Of a stretch of 64,000 bases of DNA, positions 1 through 10,185 are shown one piece after another. A program made the position numbers and the translations under genes. Source of the DNA: Miscanthus floridulus. Its lineage: Eukaryota; Streptophyta; Magnoliopsida; Poales; Poaceae. Positions within the stretch are counted from its first letter, which is position 1. Every line of letters starts with the position of its first letter. The DNA is taken from contig NC_089588.1 in assembly GCF_019320115.1 (NCBI RefSeq), forward strand, positions 113,770,733 to 113,834,732, read 5' to 3'. The notes beneath the pieces were generated by a model that saw only the letters and a list, made by a program, of their open reading frames with translations, made no database searches and had not been told where the DNA came from.

Positions 1-1
1 A

Positions 2-313
2 TCATTTCGGTCAGTAGCCGACCTTCTCCGGACTCCAGCAGATGACGATCAATCTTGGGCTCAGTTTATCCCCTAGGTGCCAACCCGTTTCCAGGAGTTT
101 GTGAAGAGATGCGCCCAACTCTGCACCAGAAATGTTCTTGCCCAGGTCCGGGTTCTTGCTTCAGAGGTCCCTTTGTCCAAGATTGTAGAGAAAGCCGAGA
201 GTCAAGAGTACCTGGATACTATTGAAAAAGTGGAGCCCGAGGTCGATGATTTAGCTGGGAGGATTGTTGATAATCTTAGTATCAATATTTCTTCTCCCGA
301 TGACGATGCTTGA
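2..313 (+). pseudogene. 3' end of the antisense gene of Tat element 1
   Basis: The plus-strand frame is open from base 2 except for one TAG at 74-76, where a Gln codon (CAG) is likely, and ends at TGA 311-313. The protein end is acidic (SSPDDDA). It occupies the same place, strand and orientation as the last exon of the antisense gene in element 2 (19693-20135): convergent with integrase and on its 3' side. Shared features are an Arg/Cys/Ala-rich helical stretch and an Asp-rich segment near the end; I see this as homology of weak sequence similarity but strong position. The rest lies outside the window. Confidence 0.6.
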
Positions 314-573
314 CTTGATTGTAACTGACCTTTGTACTTCGACCTTTGCAATAGGATATTATACTCCTCTTTGAATGAAGATTCTTTATTTTTTGTTGTA
401 TCTTCTCTGCATGGATGTCTTCGCCTAGTTTATTCTTCAGACGAGTTGCCTAAGTGATCAGAATTTCTTCTGAGTAGTCGCTTCTTGGGCGTGGCGTGCA
501 TCCGCAACTTAGAGTGGTCGTGTTCTTTCATCCGTTGTAGGATAACTCCTTGATAGGTCGAGCGCTTGTATGG

Positions 574-1160
574 CTTTTATCTGAGCCATGTAAACAACTT
601 GGCGTAAGTCGATCATTGGCTTGACAGAGTTCCTTGATTTGTCAAGTGCTTGTCTGGCTTTCATCTGTGCCATGTAAACAACTCGGGGTATGTCGATCGT
701 TGGGTTGATAGAGTCCCTTGGTTTGTCGAGTGCTTGTTTGGCTTTCATCTGTGCCGTGTAAACAACTTGGGGTATGTCAATCGTTGGGTTGATAGAGTCC
801 CTTGGTTTGTCGAGTGCTTGTTTGGCTTTCATCTACGCCATGTAAACAACTCGGGGTATGTCGATCGTTGGGTTGACAGAGTGCCTTGGTTTGTCGAGTG
901 CTTGTCTAGCTTTCATCTGTGCCGTGTAAACAACTCGGGGTATGTCGATCGTTGGGTTGATAGAGTCCCTTGGTTTGTTGAGTGCTTGGCTGACTTTCAT
1001 CTGTGCCGTGTAAACAAATCGGGGTATGTCAATCATTGGGTTGATAGAGTCCCTTGGTTTGTTGAGTGCTTAGCTGCCTTTCATTTACGCCGTGTAAACA
1101 ACTCAAGCTATGTAGATCATTGTCTTGATAGCCTTCTTAGTCTTGTCAATACTAAAAAGA
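574..1160. repeat. Tandem array, 84-bp unit, about 7 copies
   Basis: Units start at 574, 658, 742, 826, 910, 994 and 1078, exactly 84 bp apart, each beginning ctttcatctgtgcc or a variant. As 84 is a multiple of three, the array reads open in several frames and makes false ORFs of repeated 28 residues. It lies between the convergent ends of the antisense gene and integrase of element 1. Confidence 0.95.
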
Positions 1161-1192
1161 CTTGGGACCAGCGGGCTCAAGCATCTTTTTAG

Positions 1193-1905
1193 CTATTTCA
1201 CTCTCATCTGTTGAGCTCAAGCATCTTAAGCTTTTTTGTTCTTATCCAGTGAGCTCAAGCATCTTTTCAGCTTTTTTGCTCAACTCGGGATGTGGCCAGC
1301 ATCTGGCACTTGCCCTAGTTGTGAAAACAACGTAGGACCAGTTTGAGTGTTAGCTTATCAGCTTTCTTACTCTCATTGACGGGCTCAAGCATCTTTTCAG
1401 CTTTTTTACTCTCGGCCGGTAGGCTCAGGCATAATTTCAACCATTTTGCTCTTTGTCTGGTGAGCTCAAGCATCTTTTTAGCTTTTTTGCTCAACTCGGG
1501 AGGTGGCTAGCATCTGGCACTTGCCCTGGTTGTGAAAACAACTCAGGACCGGTTCGAGTGTTAGCTTATCAGCTTTCTTACTCTCATCGACGGGCTCAAG
1601 TATCATTTCAGCTTTTTTGCTCTCGGCCGGTAGGCTCAGGCATAATTTCAGCCATTTTGCTCTTTGTCCGGCGAGCTCAAGCATCTTTTCACCTTTTTTG
1701 CTCAACTTGGGAGGTGGCCAGCATCTGGCACTTGCCCTGGTTGTGAAAACAACTCAGGACCGGTTTGAGTGTTAGCTTATCAACTTTCTTACTCTCATCG
1801 GCGGGCTCAAGCATCTTTTTAGCTTTTTTGCTCTCGGCCGGTAGGCCCAGGCATAATTTCAGCCATTTTGCTCTTATGTTGTTGTGAAAACAACTCGGGG
1901 CAATC
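1193..1905. repeat. Tandem array, 211-bp unit, just over 3 copies
   Basis: The marker gtttgagtgttagcttatca recurs at 1341, 1552 and 1763, a spacing of exactly 211 bp. Each unit contains shorter internal repeats of gctcaagcatcttttcagc. Together with the 84-bp array it fills the 1.7-kb spacer between the two convergent genes of element 1. No gene is seen. Confidence 0.93.
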
Positions 1906-2006
1906 CATAATAATACAAATGTTGTCGTGGAACACCATCTTTATTGATCATGAACGTTGATCTTCTTGTGGCTTTTTTGGTATATAGATTCTTCCTTGAG
2001 TTGTTT

Positions 2007-2386
2007 TCATGCGTAGAATCTTCTTAGTTGGCTGATGTGCCATGTATTATTGACTTTTGTTCCATCTTTAGTCATCAACTCATATGTGCCATGTATTATT
2101 GACTTTTGCGACAATAAAAGGACCTTCCCACGGACTGAGTAGTTTATGGCGTCCATCAATTTTTTGTATTCTTCGTAGTACTAGGTCTCTGATTTGGAGT
2201 GATCGAGGCTAGGTACTCTTGTTGTAGTGGCATCTTACACCTTGGAGGTATCGAGCTGACTAAAGGGTGGCATTTACTCTGACTTCTTCTGTACTGTCAA
2301 GTTCCAATCTTTGGGTGTGTTCTGCTTCTCCTTCATCATAATGCTCTATCCTTGGTGATGTCTAGATCAGGTCGGCAGGTAGTACA
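2007..2386 (-). pseudogene. Integrase C-terminal remnant, Tat element 1
   Basis: Minus-strand translation matches the end of the integrase in element 2 (20713-21075): both have an EEVRVNAT/EEARDVAL helix, then SARYLQGVR/SAKYQQSLRR, and both finish QLRRFY followed by a stop (TGA at 2007-2009 here). An in-frame stop lies within the helix. A 26-base stretch containing gtgccatgtattattgac occurs twice (2032 and 2084), so the tail is partly duplicated. The catalytic core is missing: upstream sequence passes straight into an unrelated LTR fragment. Confidence 0.75.
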
Positions 2387-3955
2387 GTTGAAAGGTCCTT
2401 ATGTGATTTTGGTAATTGAGTGACAACCTAGGTGGACTAATTGTGTTTATGTAAGATACACAGGTGATTAGTCCACAAGTACATGTGTGTGAGCAACATA
2501 TGCCATGAAGGTGAAAATAGCTTGGAGATGTTGCAAAGCTCACACATGTGATGATGAAGGAGCTCATTGCAAATGAGACATGACATTGAGTCATGTGATC
2601 AAGGTGGAGAAGATCAAGACATGACTTGGCTTGATGGACGGGTTGCAAGCGTGAAGGGCAAGTCGGAGGCTTTGAAGCGATGGACCGCGTGACGGTGAAG
2701 CTTGAGCAAGACTTGGCGCCGATGGACGAAGGCAACGGTGAAAAGCAAGTGAAGTCAAGATCGATAAACCAATATGATCATGTGATGATATGAAGTGGAT
2801 CATATCATTATTGATCGTGTTGGTGCATGTGTTGCATCGACATTGGAGGAGATGGAATGGAATGCGCAAGGCAAAGGAATAACCTAGGGCATTTCATTTC
2901 ACCAGTCATAGGTGTGTAGAGAAGTTTATGATTGGGTTTAGGATAGATGGCCGTACTATCAAGAGGGGCAAACTTGTTTGCATATCGGTCATCTAGTGCC
3001 ACTCGAGTGATCTAACTTTGCATCATCGCTAGGATCGAGTGGCGTGGCAAGTTGAGTGGCTAATCCTTTGGAAAATGATTGTGAAAATGCTAACACACAT
3101 ACACATGGTGGTGTTGGCACATTTACAAGGGAGATGAAGTTGGAGTTGATATGGGATCAACTCGGCGATGAAACGGAGGCGAGAAGGGTTCAGAACTTCA
3201 CCAGCGGAGTGTCCACCCGTAGAGTGCGGATAGTTCGATGGTGCCATCGACGCCCTGTACAGAAAAGACGAAGGTCACTGTAAGTGACCGGACGCTAGCC
3301 TCGGTTGGACCGGTGCGTCCGGTCAGTAGAAGCTGCAAAGTCGCTGGCGTCGGTCTTTGACTGGACGCTGGGTCACTAAGTGACCGAACGCTAGAGGGGT
3401 GCGTCTGGTTCGGCTGACGTGGCAGCGCACAGGCGAGATGCCACATGACCGGACGCTGGGTGAGTCCGGTCGAGCATGACCGGACACGTCCGGTCGTGAA
3501 AAATCGTTTCTAGATGCTTACTGGAAACGACCGAACGCTGAGGTCCAGCGTCCGGTCACTTTGTAGCGGTGCGTTCGGTCATCACTTGACCATTGGGATC
3601 AGGCATTCCTTATTTGAAGCTGATGACATGTGGCAAGCATCGGGCGACCGGACGCTGGGGTCCTACGTCCGATCGATCTGACCGGCGCGTCCGGTCGTCC
3701 CAAAAAATACCCAGTGAAGGGGTAACGGCTATTTTAGCTTGTGGGGCTATAAATAGAAGTGGTGGTTAGCCTTTGGCCGTGAACTAAGCACAGTAGAGCC
3801 TTGGTGGCTTGTGTGATTGTGCTTGGGAGCCCTCCATCTCACATATGCTTGATAGCGATCATATGATTGTGTGAGAGAGTGATTCTAGTGTGATTGCATC
3901 ATGAGGTTGCATCGAGTGGCACTAGGTGATCGAGTTGCAAGCTAGTGGTTCAGGG
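2387..3955 (+). mobile_element. LTR fragment of a different retrotransposon inserted in element 1
   Basis: The sequence begins tgaaaggtccttatgtg, unlike its surroundings, and splits the pol region of element 1. It has a plausible TATA box (ctataaatag near 3749) followed by a short leader, which suggests U3 and R on the plus strand. From 3205 to 3700 it is full of short direct and inverted copies of ccggacgc and gcgtccggtc. No internal region, primer site or clear target duplication is visible, and the right border is uncertain by about 20 bp. It looks like a truncated solo LTR whose insertion was accompanied by loss of integrase. Confidence 0.6.
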
Positions 3956-3969
3956 GTTATCTCACCGAG

Positions 3970-4401
3970 TTGTTTGATAGAGGGAGCTGATAACTCCTCT
4001 ATGAATACGCCGGGTGGGACCTTCGCCCTGTCCAATTCGAGCTTGGCAAGGACGTCCGCTGCAATATTTGAATCGTGTAGGACATGTAGAATTTCTACAC
4101 CTTGGAAATATTTTTCAAGTTTTCTTATTTTAGCGTAGTAAGCGCCCATGTTGTCTTTGGTGTAGTCCCAATCTTTGTTGACTTGGTTGATGACTACTGC
4201 CGAATCGCCATAGATGAGTAGTCGCTTGATCCCGAGGGTAATCGCTACTCGGAGCCCGTGGATGAGGGCTTCGTATTCTGCTTCATTGTTTGTAGCTTGC
4301 CATAATATCTGAAGGACATATTTGAGTTGTTTTCCATCTGGAGAGATGAAGAGAACGCCTGCACCGGCTCCGTCTAGTTTGAGTGATCCATCAAAGTACA
4401 T
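3970..4401 (-). pseudogene. Second (archaeal/plant-type) RNase H domain, Tat element 1
   Basis: The reading frame starts MYFDGSLKLDGAGAG, the first catalytic Asp of the RVT_3-type RNase H, followed by NNEAEYEALIHGL (Glu) and YGDSAVVINQV (Asp). It follows the Ty3-type RNase H directly, which is diagnostic of Tat elements. The sequence runs into the LTR fragment at its C-terminal end and the integrase that should follow is gone. Confidence 0.85.
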
Positions 4402-4404
4402 CTT

Positions 4405-5842
4405 CTAATGGTCGAGGATGGTATCTGACATAGGTTGTTGAATTTCTATCCACTCGACAACAAAATCGGCAAGGGCTTGAGACTTGATTCCCTTTCGTGG
4501 GGTGAAATTGACATTGAGAGTGCCAAGTTCAACTGCCCACTTAGATATGCGCCCCGTTGCATCTTTGTTGTGTAGGACATCTTCGAGTGGGAAATCTGTC
4601 ACCACAGTAATCTTGTGGCTTTCAAAATAGTGGCGAAGCTTGTGGGAAGTGATCAGGAGGGCGTAGAGTAGTTTTTGCACATGCAAGTACCGGATCTTTG
4701 ATTCTGACAGTACTTCGCTGATGTAGTATACATGGCATTATACTATATATACGCGCCCTTCTTCTCTCTCTATGACTATCGCTGCACTAATCACAGTAGA
4801 AGTTGCCGCAATGTACAACATCATGTCTTCGTATTTCTTTGGAGGTGTGAGAACAGGCGAGGAGGTGAGGTATGCCTTAAGTCTTTCAAAAGCTTCCTTG
4901 GCTTCCTCTGTCCACTCGAAATTGCCCGTCTTCTTTAGTAGCATGAAGAAAGGTAACCCTTTTTCGCCGAGTCTTGAAATGAAACGATTAAGGGCCGCCA
5001 TGTAGCCTGTTAGTTTCTGCACATCTTTGATACTTCGAGGAGGACCCATCTCTGTTATAGCTTGAATTTGCTTGGCGCTAGCTTCGATTCCTCGATGACT
5101 GACCAAGAATCCGAGTAGTTGTCCTGAAGGAACTCCGAATACACACTTGTTTGGGTTTAATTTCCACCTCCATCTTTTCAAATTTTCAAAAGTTTGCTTT
5201 AAGTCTTCAATTAGTGTGTTCGGGTTCTTTGTCTTTACTACCACGTCATCCACATATGCTTCCACGTTTTTGCTGATCTGCTCACCAAGGCACGTTTGGA
5301 TAGCTCTTTGGTAAGTAGCACCAGCGTTCTTGAGTCCAAACGACATGATTTTGTAGCAGTAGGCGCCGAACGGAGTGATGAAAGATGTCTTGCTCTGGTC
5401 TTGTTCTTTTTAATGTGATCTGATGATATCTTGAATACCAATCAAGAAAGGATAATAGGGCAGATCCTGTTGTTGAATCAACTATTTGATCGATGCATGG
5501 TAGCCCAAATGGGTCTTTCGGGCAATGCTTGTTGAGATCTGTGTAGTCGACGCACATACGCCACTCGTCCATGTTCTTTTTCTATAATAAAACTGGGTTG
5601 GCTAGCCAATCTAGATGAAAGATTTCTCTTATGAATTCGGCTGCCATTAACTTTGTAATTTGTTTTTTAATTGTTGCCTTCTTGTCGAGTGAGAATCGTC
5701 GTAGCCGTTGCTTCATAAGCTTGGAGCCTTCATTGATATCAATTTTGTGCTCAGCGAACTCTCTTGGGACACCTGGCATGTTGGTCGGCTTCCAAGCGAA
5801 GATATCTTTGTTGTCCCGAAGAAAGTTGGTGAGCTCGAGTTC
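4405..5842 (-). pseudogene. Reverse transcriptase and Ty3-type RNase H, Tat element 1
   Basis: From right to left: the N-terminal linker (MPGVPREFAEHKI), palm residues (WRMCVDYTDLNKHCPKDPF), the FGLKNAGATYQR block, the catalytic YVDD within VEAYVDDVVVKT, and the connection domain ending near 4738. RNase H follows (LRHYFESHKITVVTDFPL at 4405-4686). At least two frameshifts split the palm (near 5400) and stops separate the domains, so no enzyme can be made. Copy DNA synthesis from element RNA would be the ancestral role. Confidence 0.9.
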
Positions 5843-6535
5843 CTATTTTGCCGAGAGGTGGGCACTGATGGTTGCCGTCTTGGAGGGATCACCGGTGCCC
5901 AGGTCGATTTGCTTGACGTCGGCTTCTTTTGGTGGTGCGAGGATGCTTGGCTTTTTAGCCGGGATCTCTAGTTCTTCTGGGTTCATTTCTGCAGCAATAG
6001 TGGCTATCTCTTCTCTACCACTAGCGGCTTGTGCCTTGGCTGCAATTTGGATTGCCTGAACATCGTAGTCAAAAGCACGCTTCAGATCACTTCGGAGGGA
6101 AAGAACACTGTTGGGCCCTTGCATCTTAAGCAAGAGGTATGGGTAATGTGGTATCGCCATGAACTTTGCTAATGCTGGATGCCCAAGGATAGCGTGATAT
6201 GATGATTCGAAGTCTGCAACTTCAAATTTGATAAACTCTGTACGGTAGTTTGAGGGAATCCCAAAAGTAACTGGTAGAGTGATTTGTCCAAGTGGCATGG
6301 CTGCCTTGCCAGGTACTATCCCATAGAAAGGGACACTTGTTGGGGTAATCGTCCTGGTGAGTTGTAGTCCCATCTTCCTTAGCGTTTCTGACAAAATGAT
6401 GTTGAGCCCGGCTCCCCCATCGATTAGTACTTTTGTGACGGTCATACCGGCGATAGTTGGATCTAGAATCAGTGGGTAATGGTCGGCATTCCCTACGCTA
6501 GTCCATTGGTCTTCTCTTGAAAATTGGATTTGATA
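5843..6535 (-). pseudogene. Retroviral-type aspartic protease and linker, Tat element 1
   Basis: The active site reads VLIDGGAGLNII, the DGG(S/A)G form usual in Tat elements, and the downstream ILGHPALAKFMA block matches the family's conserved I-L-G-R/H-P strand. Upstream, a short decayed stretch links it to gag. The frame at 5843-6445 is open for 200 codons and stops before reverse transcriptase; the partner element has a stop at the same junction. Confidence 0.8.
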
Positions 6536-8713
6536 CTATGACCAATTGAGGTATCTTGGAGTAGCCGGTTCTACTGCCACGATGGTCCGTAGAGCTAGCT
6601 TGTCTTGATGTTTGCTTCTAGAACCCAAGACCCCGACAAAGATCACTGCTACTGTCCCCTTGGATTTTTGGAATCCCTTATCTTCATGGTTGTCTTCATC
6701 TTTTTTCTGATTGTCTTCTTTGTTGTTCTCCTTATTATCTTTTCTTGTGTATCGATTAATGAAGGTGTAGCAATCTCTGATGGTGTGATTTCCTTTAGGA
6801 TGCCAGATGCAATGCATGTTTTCAATGTCTTCGTGCCTTTTGGGTTTGGAAAATTTCTTCGATTTGTCAGCCACCGCTACGGTGTTGTCGGGTCCACGCT
6901 TTCTTTCCTGATGCCTGATGTTTCGATGATTTTGCATGTCCGGGTTGTCTTGGTTGTTTCTATCCGGGAACCTTTCTCGTATTTTCTCCCGTCTGAATTC
7001 TTCATTGTTTCTCGGGTTTTCTTTGCAAAAGTCCTGAAATTGCCACCTGGCCATGATTCCATTAGAGAAAGCTTCGATTACTTCTCATTCGGTGATGTCA
7101 TGTACTTGAGCACGTAGTTCGGCAAATCATCGATAGTAATCTCTGAGGCTTTCGCCCCCTTTCTGCTTAAGTCCTTTAAATTCTACGTGGGTGATGGAAT
7201 GCGTAATGATACCCGCGAAATTTTCACAGAAAGCTCTTTGCAAGTCCTCCCAGCCTCTGATTGACCTTGGGTTCAATTTGTCGAACCATTGGAGGGGTAT
7301 GGTTTCTAGGGCAATTGGAAAGAACAAGGTCTTGATATCATCGTCTCCTCCGGCTGGTTCAATCAATTGCGAGTAGATCCTGAGCCACTGCCTTGGTTCA
7401 GTCTTGCCATCATATTTAGAGTGGTTGGACGGCTTGAACTTGTGAGGTAGTCGTATCGAAGCGATTCGGTTTGCAAAACAGGGGAACCTATCGTGCGTTC
7501 TGGCTTCTTTGTATTCTGATTCAGCCCCTCCTTCTAGCCAGCTATCATTCTAGTGAGAGTAGTTCCGCGGGGCTATCTAGATGGGTGCTCTGCTCCTGAT
7601 CTCCTTCGGTCGTTTGACTCAGTTGCTTTGACTATGATCCCTTCTACTTTCTCTGTTGTGACTTCTGCTTGGCCCAAGTCTCTCAAAAGCAGACTTTCTT
7701 AGATTTTGATCTTCCTGACTATGAGATGTTGACTTGGTGGGTAGCCTCGAGCGGGTCCTTCCATCATGTGTTTTTGAGGCCGTTGACCGGAGAATATCCC
7801 GGTGTCGTCTTTGTTCTTCACTGGGGTGTGAGATTGCCCCGAGTTCTTCTAATGCTTCTCGGATCCTATTGTAGGGTTTATTTGCCGCATGTCTTTCTCT
7901 GGCTTCTTGCTCTGGTTTTCTTCTATTGTACTCGACCAGATCTGACTCATATATGATCCAAGCTTCTTTGCGCTGCCTGGCACGATGTTGGCGTCCTTGC
8001 TTCAATTTGTTTCTTCTTTCTCTGGCTTGTTTCTAGCTCTCGGTTTCACCATCGTGCCCTTGGGTAAAGGGTGATATGTTGGATTCGGATTCATCTAATG
8101 ACCTGATGTCGGGTGCTTCTAGAGGGGCCAACGGTGATCGGGGACGATGAACCATGAATACTTCTCACGCGTGAAGTGTTCCGTTATTGACGTCGGCTTC
8201 CATGCTGTCAAGGTTGTTGAGAACTTCAGTAGAGGCTTCAGGGTCATAGATTGAGTCTCCTTCTTGGTAGGGTGGAATTGTTGTTGTCGTCGTGTCGTCT
8301 AGTCAGGTGCTGTTATCCTTAGGAACGGAGCCCGACCAGTGGACGATGTAGTCTTGAGATGTTATAGTTAGTACGAGGCCTTCTTGAGCTCCTTTTAGTG
8401 GCATTCTAAGCACCAAATCGATAGATCTTTCGAGTTGTGCTTGATAAGATGTTGCCACGTTATGGAGCCCAAACAAAAAAGAACCTGGCTTCCCAAAAGA
8501 ACTCTGAATGTTCTCCGAGTTAAATTCTTGATAGGTTGATGTCGTGTTCCGGAGCCCCGTTGGAAAAGAACTTGGATTATTGCAGAAAGAACTCGGGTAA
8601 GACTCCATCTTAGATGCGGAGCCTAAGTCCGAGTGGGATCCGGTTGGCCGCGAAGTTGGTGTCGGATCAGACATCACGAGCCGAACGAGTCTTTCAGCGA
8701 GTTGATCTGTCAT
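6536..8713 (-). pseudogene. Gag (capsid and nucleocapsid), Tat element 1
   Basis: A plausible ATG lies at 8711-8713. Blocks in order are an N-terminal region (8303-8713), an Arg/Glu-rich linker (7619-8005), the retrotransposon gag core (LETIPLQWFDKL ... GWEDLQRAFCENF, 7127-7366) and a nucleocapsid (6536-7054). Its knuckle is MHCIWHPKGNHTIRDC, i.e. Cys-X2-His-X4-His-X4-Cys rather than the usual CCHC. Frameshifts separate the blocks, and a TGA in YYR*FAELR suggests loss of a CGA Arg codon by CpG deamination. Confidence 0.8.
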
Positions 8714-8890
8714 AGTCGTCGAAACAACGAGGTCTTCATGGTGATCTGAATCTTCGAGGAGACGGCCTCAGAGCTTGCCGTTGTCGTTCGCTTCGCAGAT
8801 CCATGATCCGGAGATGAAAGTTGATCCTATTGAGAATATCATGCTGTCAAGGTCCGTCGAGCTCTCGGATGCAAATCCGCCGAAAGCCCC

Positions 8891-8906
8891 TACCTGGCGC
8901 ACCAAC
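8891..8906 (-). other. Primer-binding site, Tat element 1
   Basis: Directly next to the LTR, the minus strand reads GTTGGTGCGCCAGGTA. Element 2 has nearly the same sequence at its own LTR junction (GTTGGCGCGCCAGGTAAG). The position and conservation identify the tRNA-primer site; I did not assign the tRNA. Confidence 0.7.
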
Positions 8907-9310
8907 TGTTGATGTTTCACCACCGATAGCCTGCCACGGGGGTACCCAAGACAGTTGTTCGGGCTTCGGCGTATGCAGAACTTGGTGGTTAACGCAAGAG
9001 AAAGTCGATTTATCTTGGTTCAGGTCCTCGACCGTGATCGAGTAATAGCCCTATATCCAGTCAACGTTAGCCTTTGCGTTAGATTGATCGTAATGTTGTA
9101 TTGTGATCATTATTGTTAGACCTTCTGCCGATCTAGGGAGCCTTGCCCTCCTTTATATAGTCCAGGAGGCAAGAGTCCTAGTCGGCTTACAATGTAGAGT
9201 CCTAGTAGGATTACAGGGTAACACTACTATTAGGATTACATGGGAGGAATCCTAGTCAAACTAGATCTTTTCTCTTCGTTGTGGGGTATCCCGTGGGTCC
9301 CGCATCGACA
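8907..9310 (-). repeat. 5' LTR of Tat element 1
   Basis: The inner border is tgttgatgtttcacc at 8907, next to the primer site; the outer border is gcatcgaca at 9310. The ends are imperfect inverted repeats (TGTTGATG against CATCGACA). On the minus strand a TATA box (CTATATAAAG, 9151-9160) lies in it. The outer border is inferred, as the second LTR is not in the window for comparison. Confidence 0.7.
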
Positions 9311-9334
9311 GACGCTCGCCGCGTGCACGCAGCT

Positions 9335-10185
9335 GCAAGGTGCTGCTGCCTCCACCGCCGCGGCAGCTCACCTCGGGGGACCGCACACACCCACCCTATC
9401 GCTGGATCCATGCAGCCACTCGCCCTGTGGCATCCCCACACCCCTCCGTGGCGTCGGGCTCTGAGTCGACGAGCCTCCATTTCGTCCAAGTAGCAAGTAG
9501 ACGTTGCGCTTAAAAGTGCATGTTGCAAGAGTATATTTCAAGTGTTTTAGATGTTTTCAGAAGTACGTTGCAAGTGTTTCATATGGCAAATGTAGATCAG
9601 GATGTTACATATATTGCATTGATTTTACACATATGATGCAAGCATTTGTTCCCAATATTTCATCTGTTTTTCAAACGTATGTTGCAAGCGTATTTATCTG
9701 GATGTTGCATATGTTTCACACATATGTTTCAATTGTTTATTTAGATGTTACGTATGTTTGTAATGGCTTTCAAGTGTTTTCAGGTGTTTTTGCGTGTGTT
9801 TCAGAAGCATGTTTGAAGTGTTGCATCTGTCTTCAGAGGTATGTTGTTAGTGTTGCATCTGGACGTTTCAAAACTGAATCGGGTGTTGCACATGTTGGAA
9901 TGTGACCCACCTGTCGCGGCTGCCTGTTGCACCGCTGAGCAGGCGCATACCTCCAGGCGGAGGGAAGATGAGGGGGCCACTTGCCGCAGCCGCCTGCTGC
10001 ATCTGCTCGGGCGCTGCCGAGCTACTGCTGACGTTCAGAGGGGGCGCGAGGGTCAGGCGTGGCGCATACGTCGCATGGGGTCAGCTGGTCAGGCGACACA
10101 CAGAGTGCAGGCGCGGGAATGGGGTGCAAGCGTGGGCGTCCGGACTCGGGTGTCCATCTAGACGTCCTGGCGCCAGGACTGTCCT
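9335..10185. repeat. Dispersed repeat, copy 1 (gttgcaagtgtttcat-type)
   Basis: From 9490 to 9900 the DNA is a chain of degenerate 25-40 bp phrases such as gttgcaagtgtttcatatg and ggatgttgcatatgttt, followed by a GC-rich tail ending near cctggcgccaggactgtcc. The same order recurs at about 58380-59135. The ORFs here are by-products of the repeats. I do not recognise the family; terminal repeats are not obvious. Confidence 0.7.

Larger units (their letters stand above)
1..9310 (-). mobile_element. Tat-lineage Ty3/gypsy LTR retrotransposon, decayed, partial (element 1)
   Basis: Minus-strand order from the right is LTR (8907-9310), primer-binding region, gag, protease, reverse transcriptase, a Ty3-type RNase H, a second plant-like RNase H, then a remnant of integrase. 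Two RNase H domains in this order are the known mark of the Tat lineage. Left of integrase lie tandem repeats and the end of a gene on the plus strand. The other LTR lies beyond position 1. Stops and frameshifts occur in every domain, and a foreign LTR fragment at about 2387-3955 replaces most of integrase. It cannot be autonomous. Confidence 0.9.

Noticed and set aside
509..1192. ORFs with 28-residue repeats; possible CRISPR-like array
   Set aside because: The 84-bp units are directly adjacent with no unique spacers, in plant DNA; they are a tandem array whose unit length is a multiple of three.
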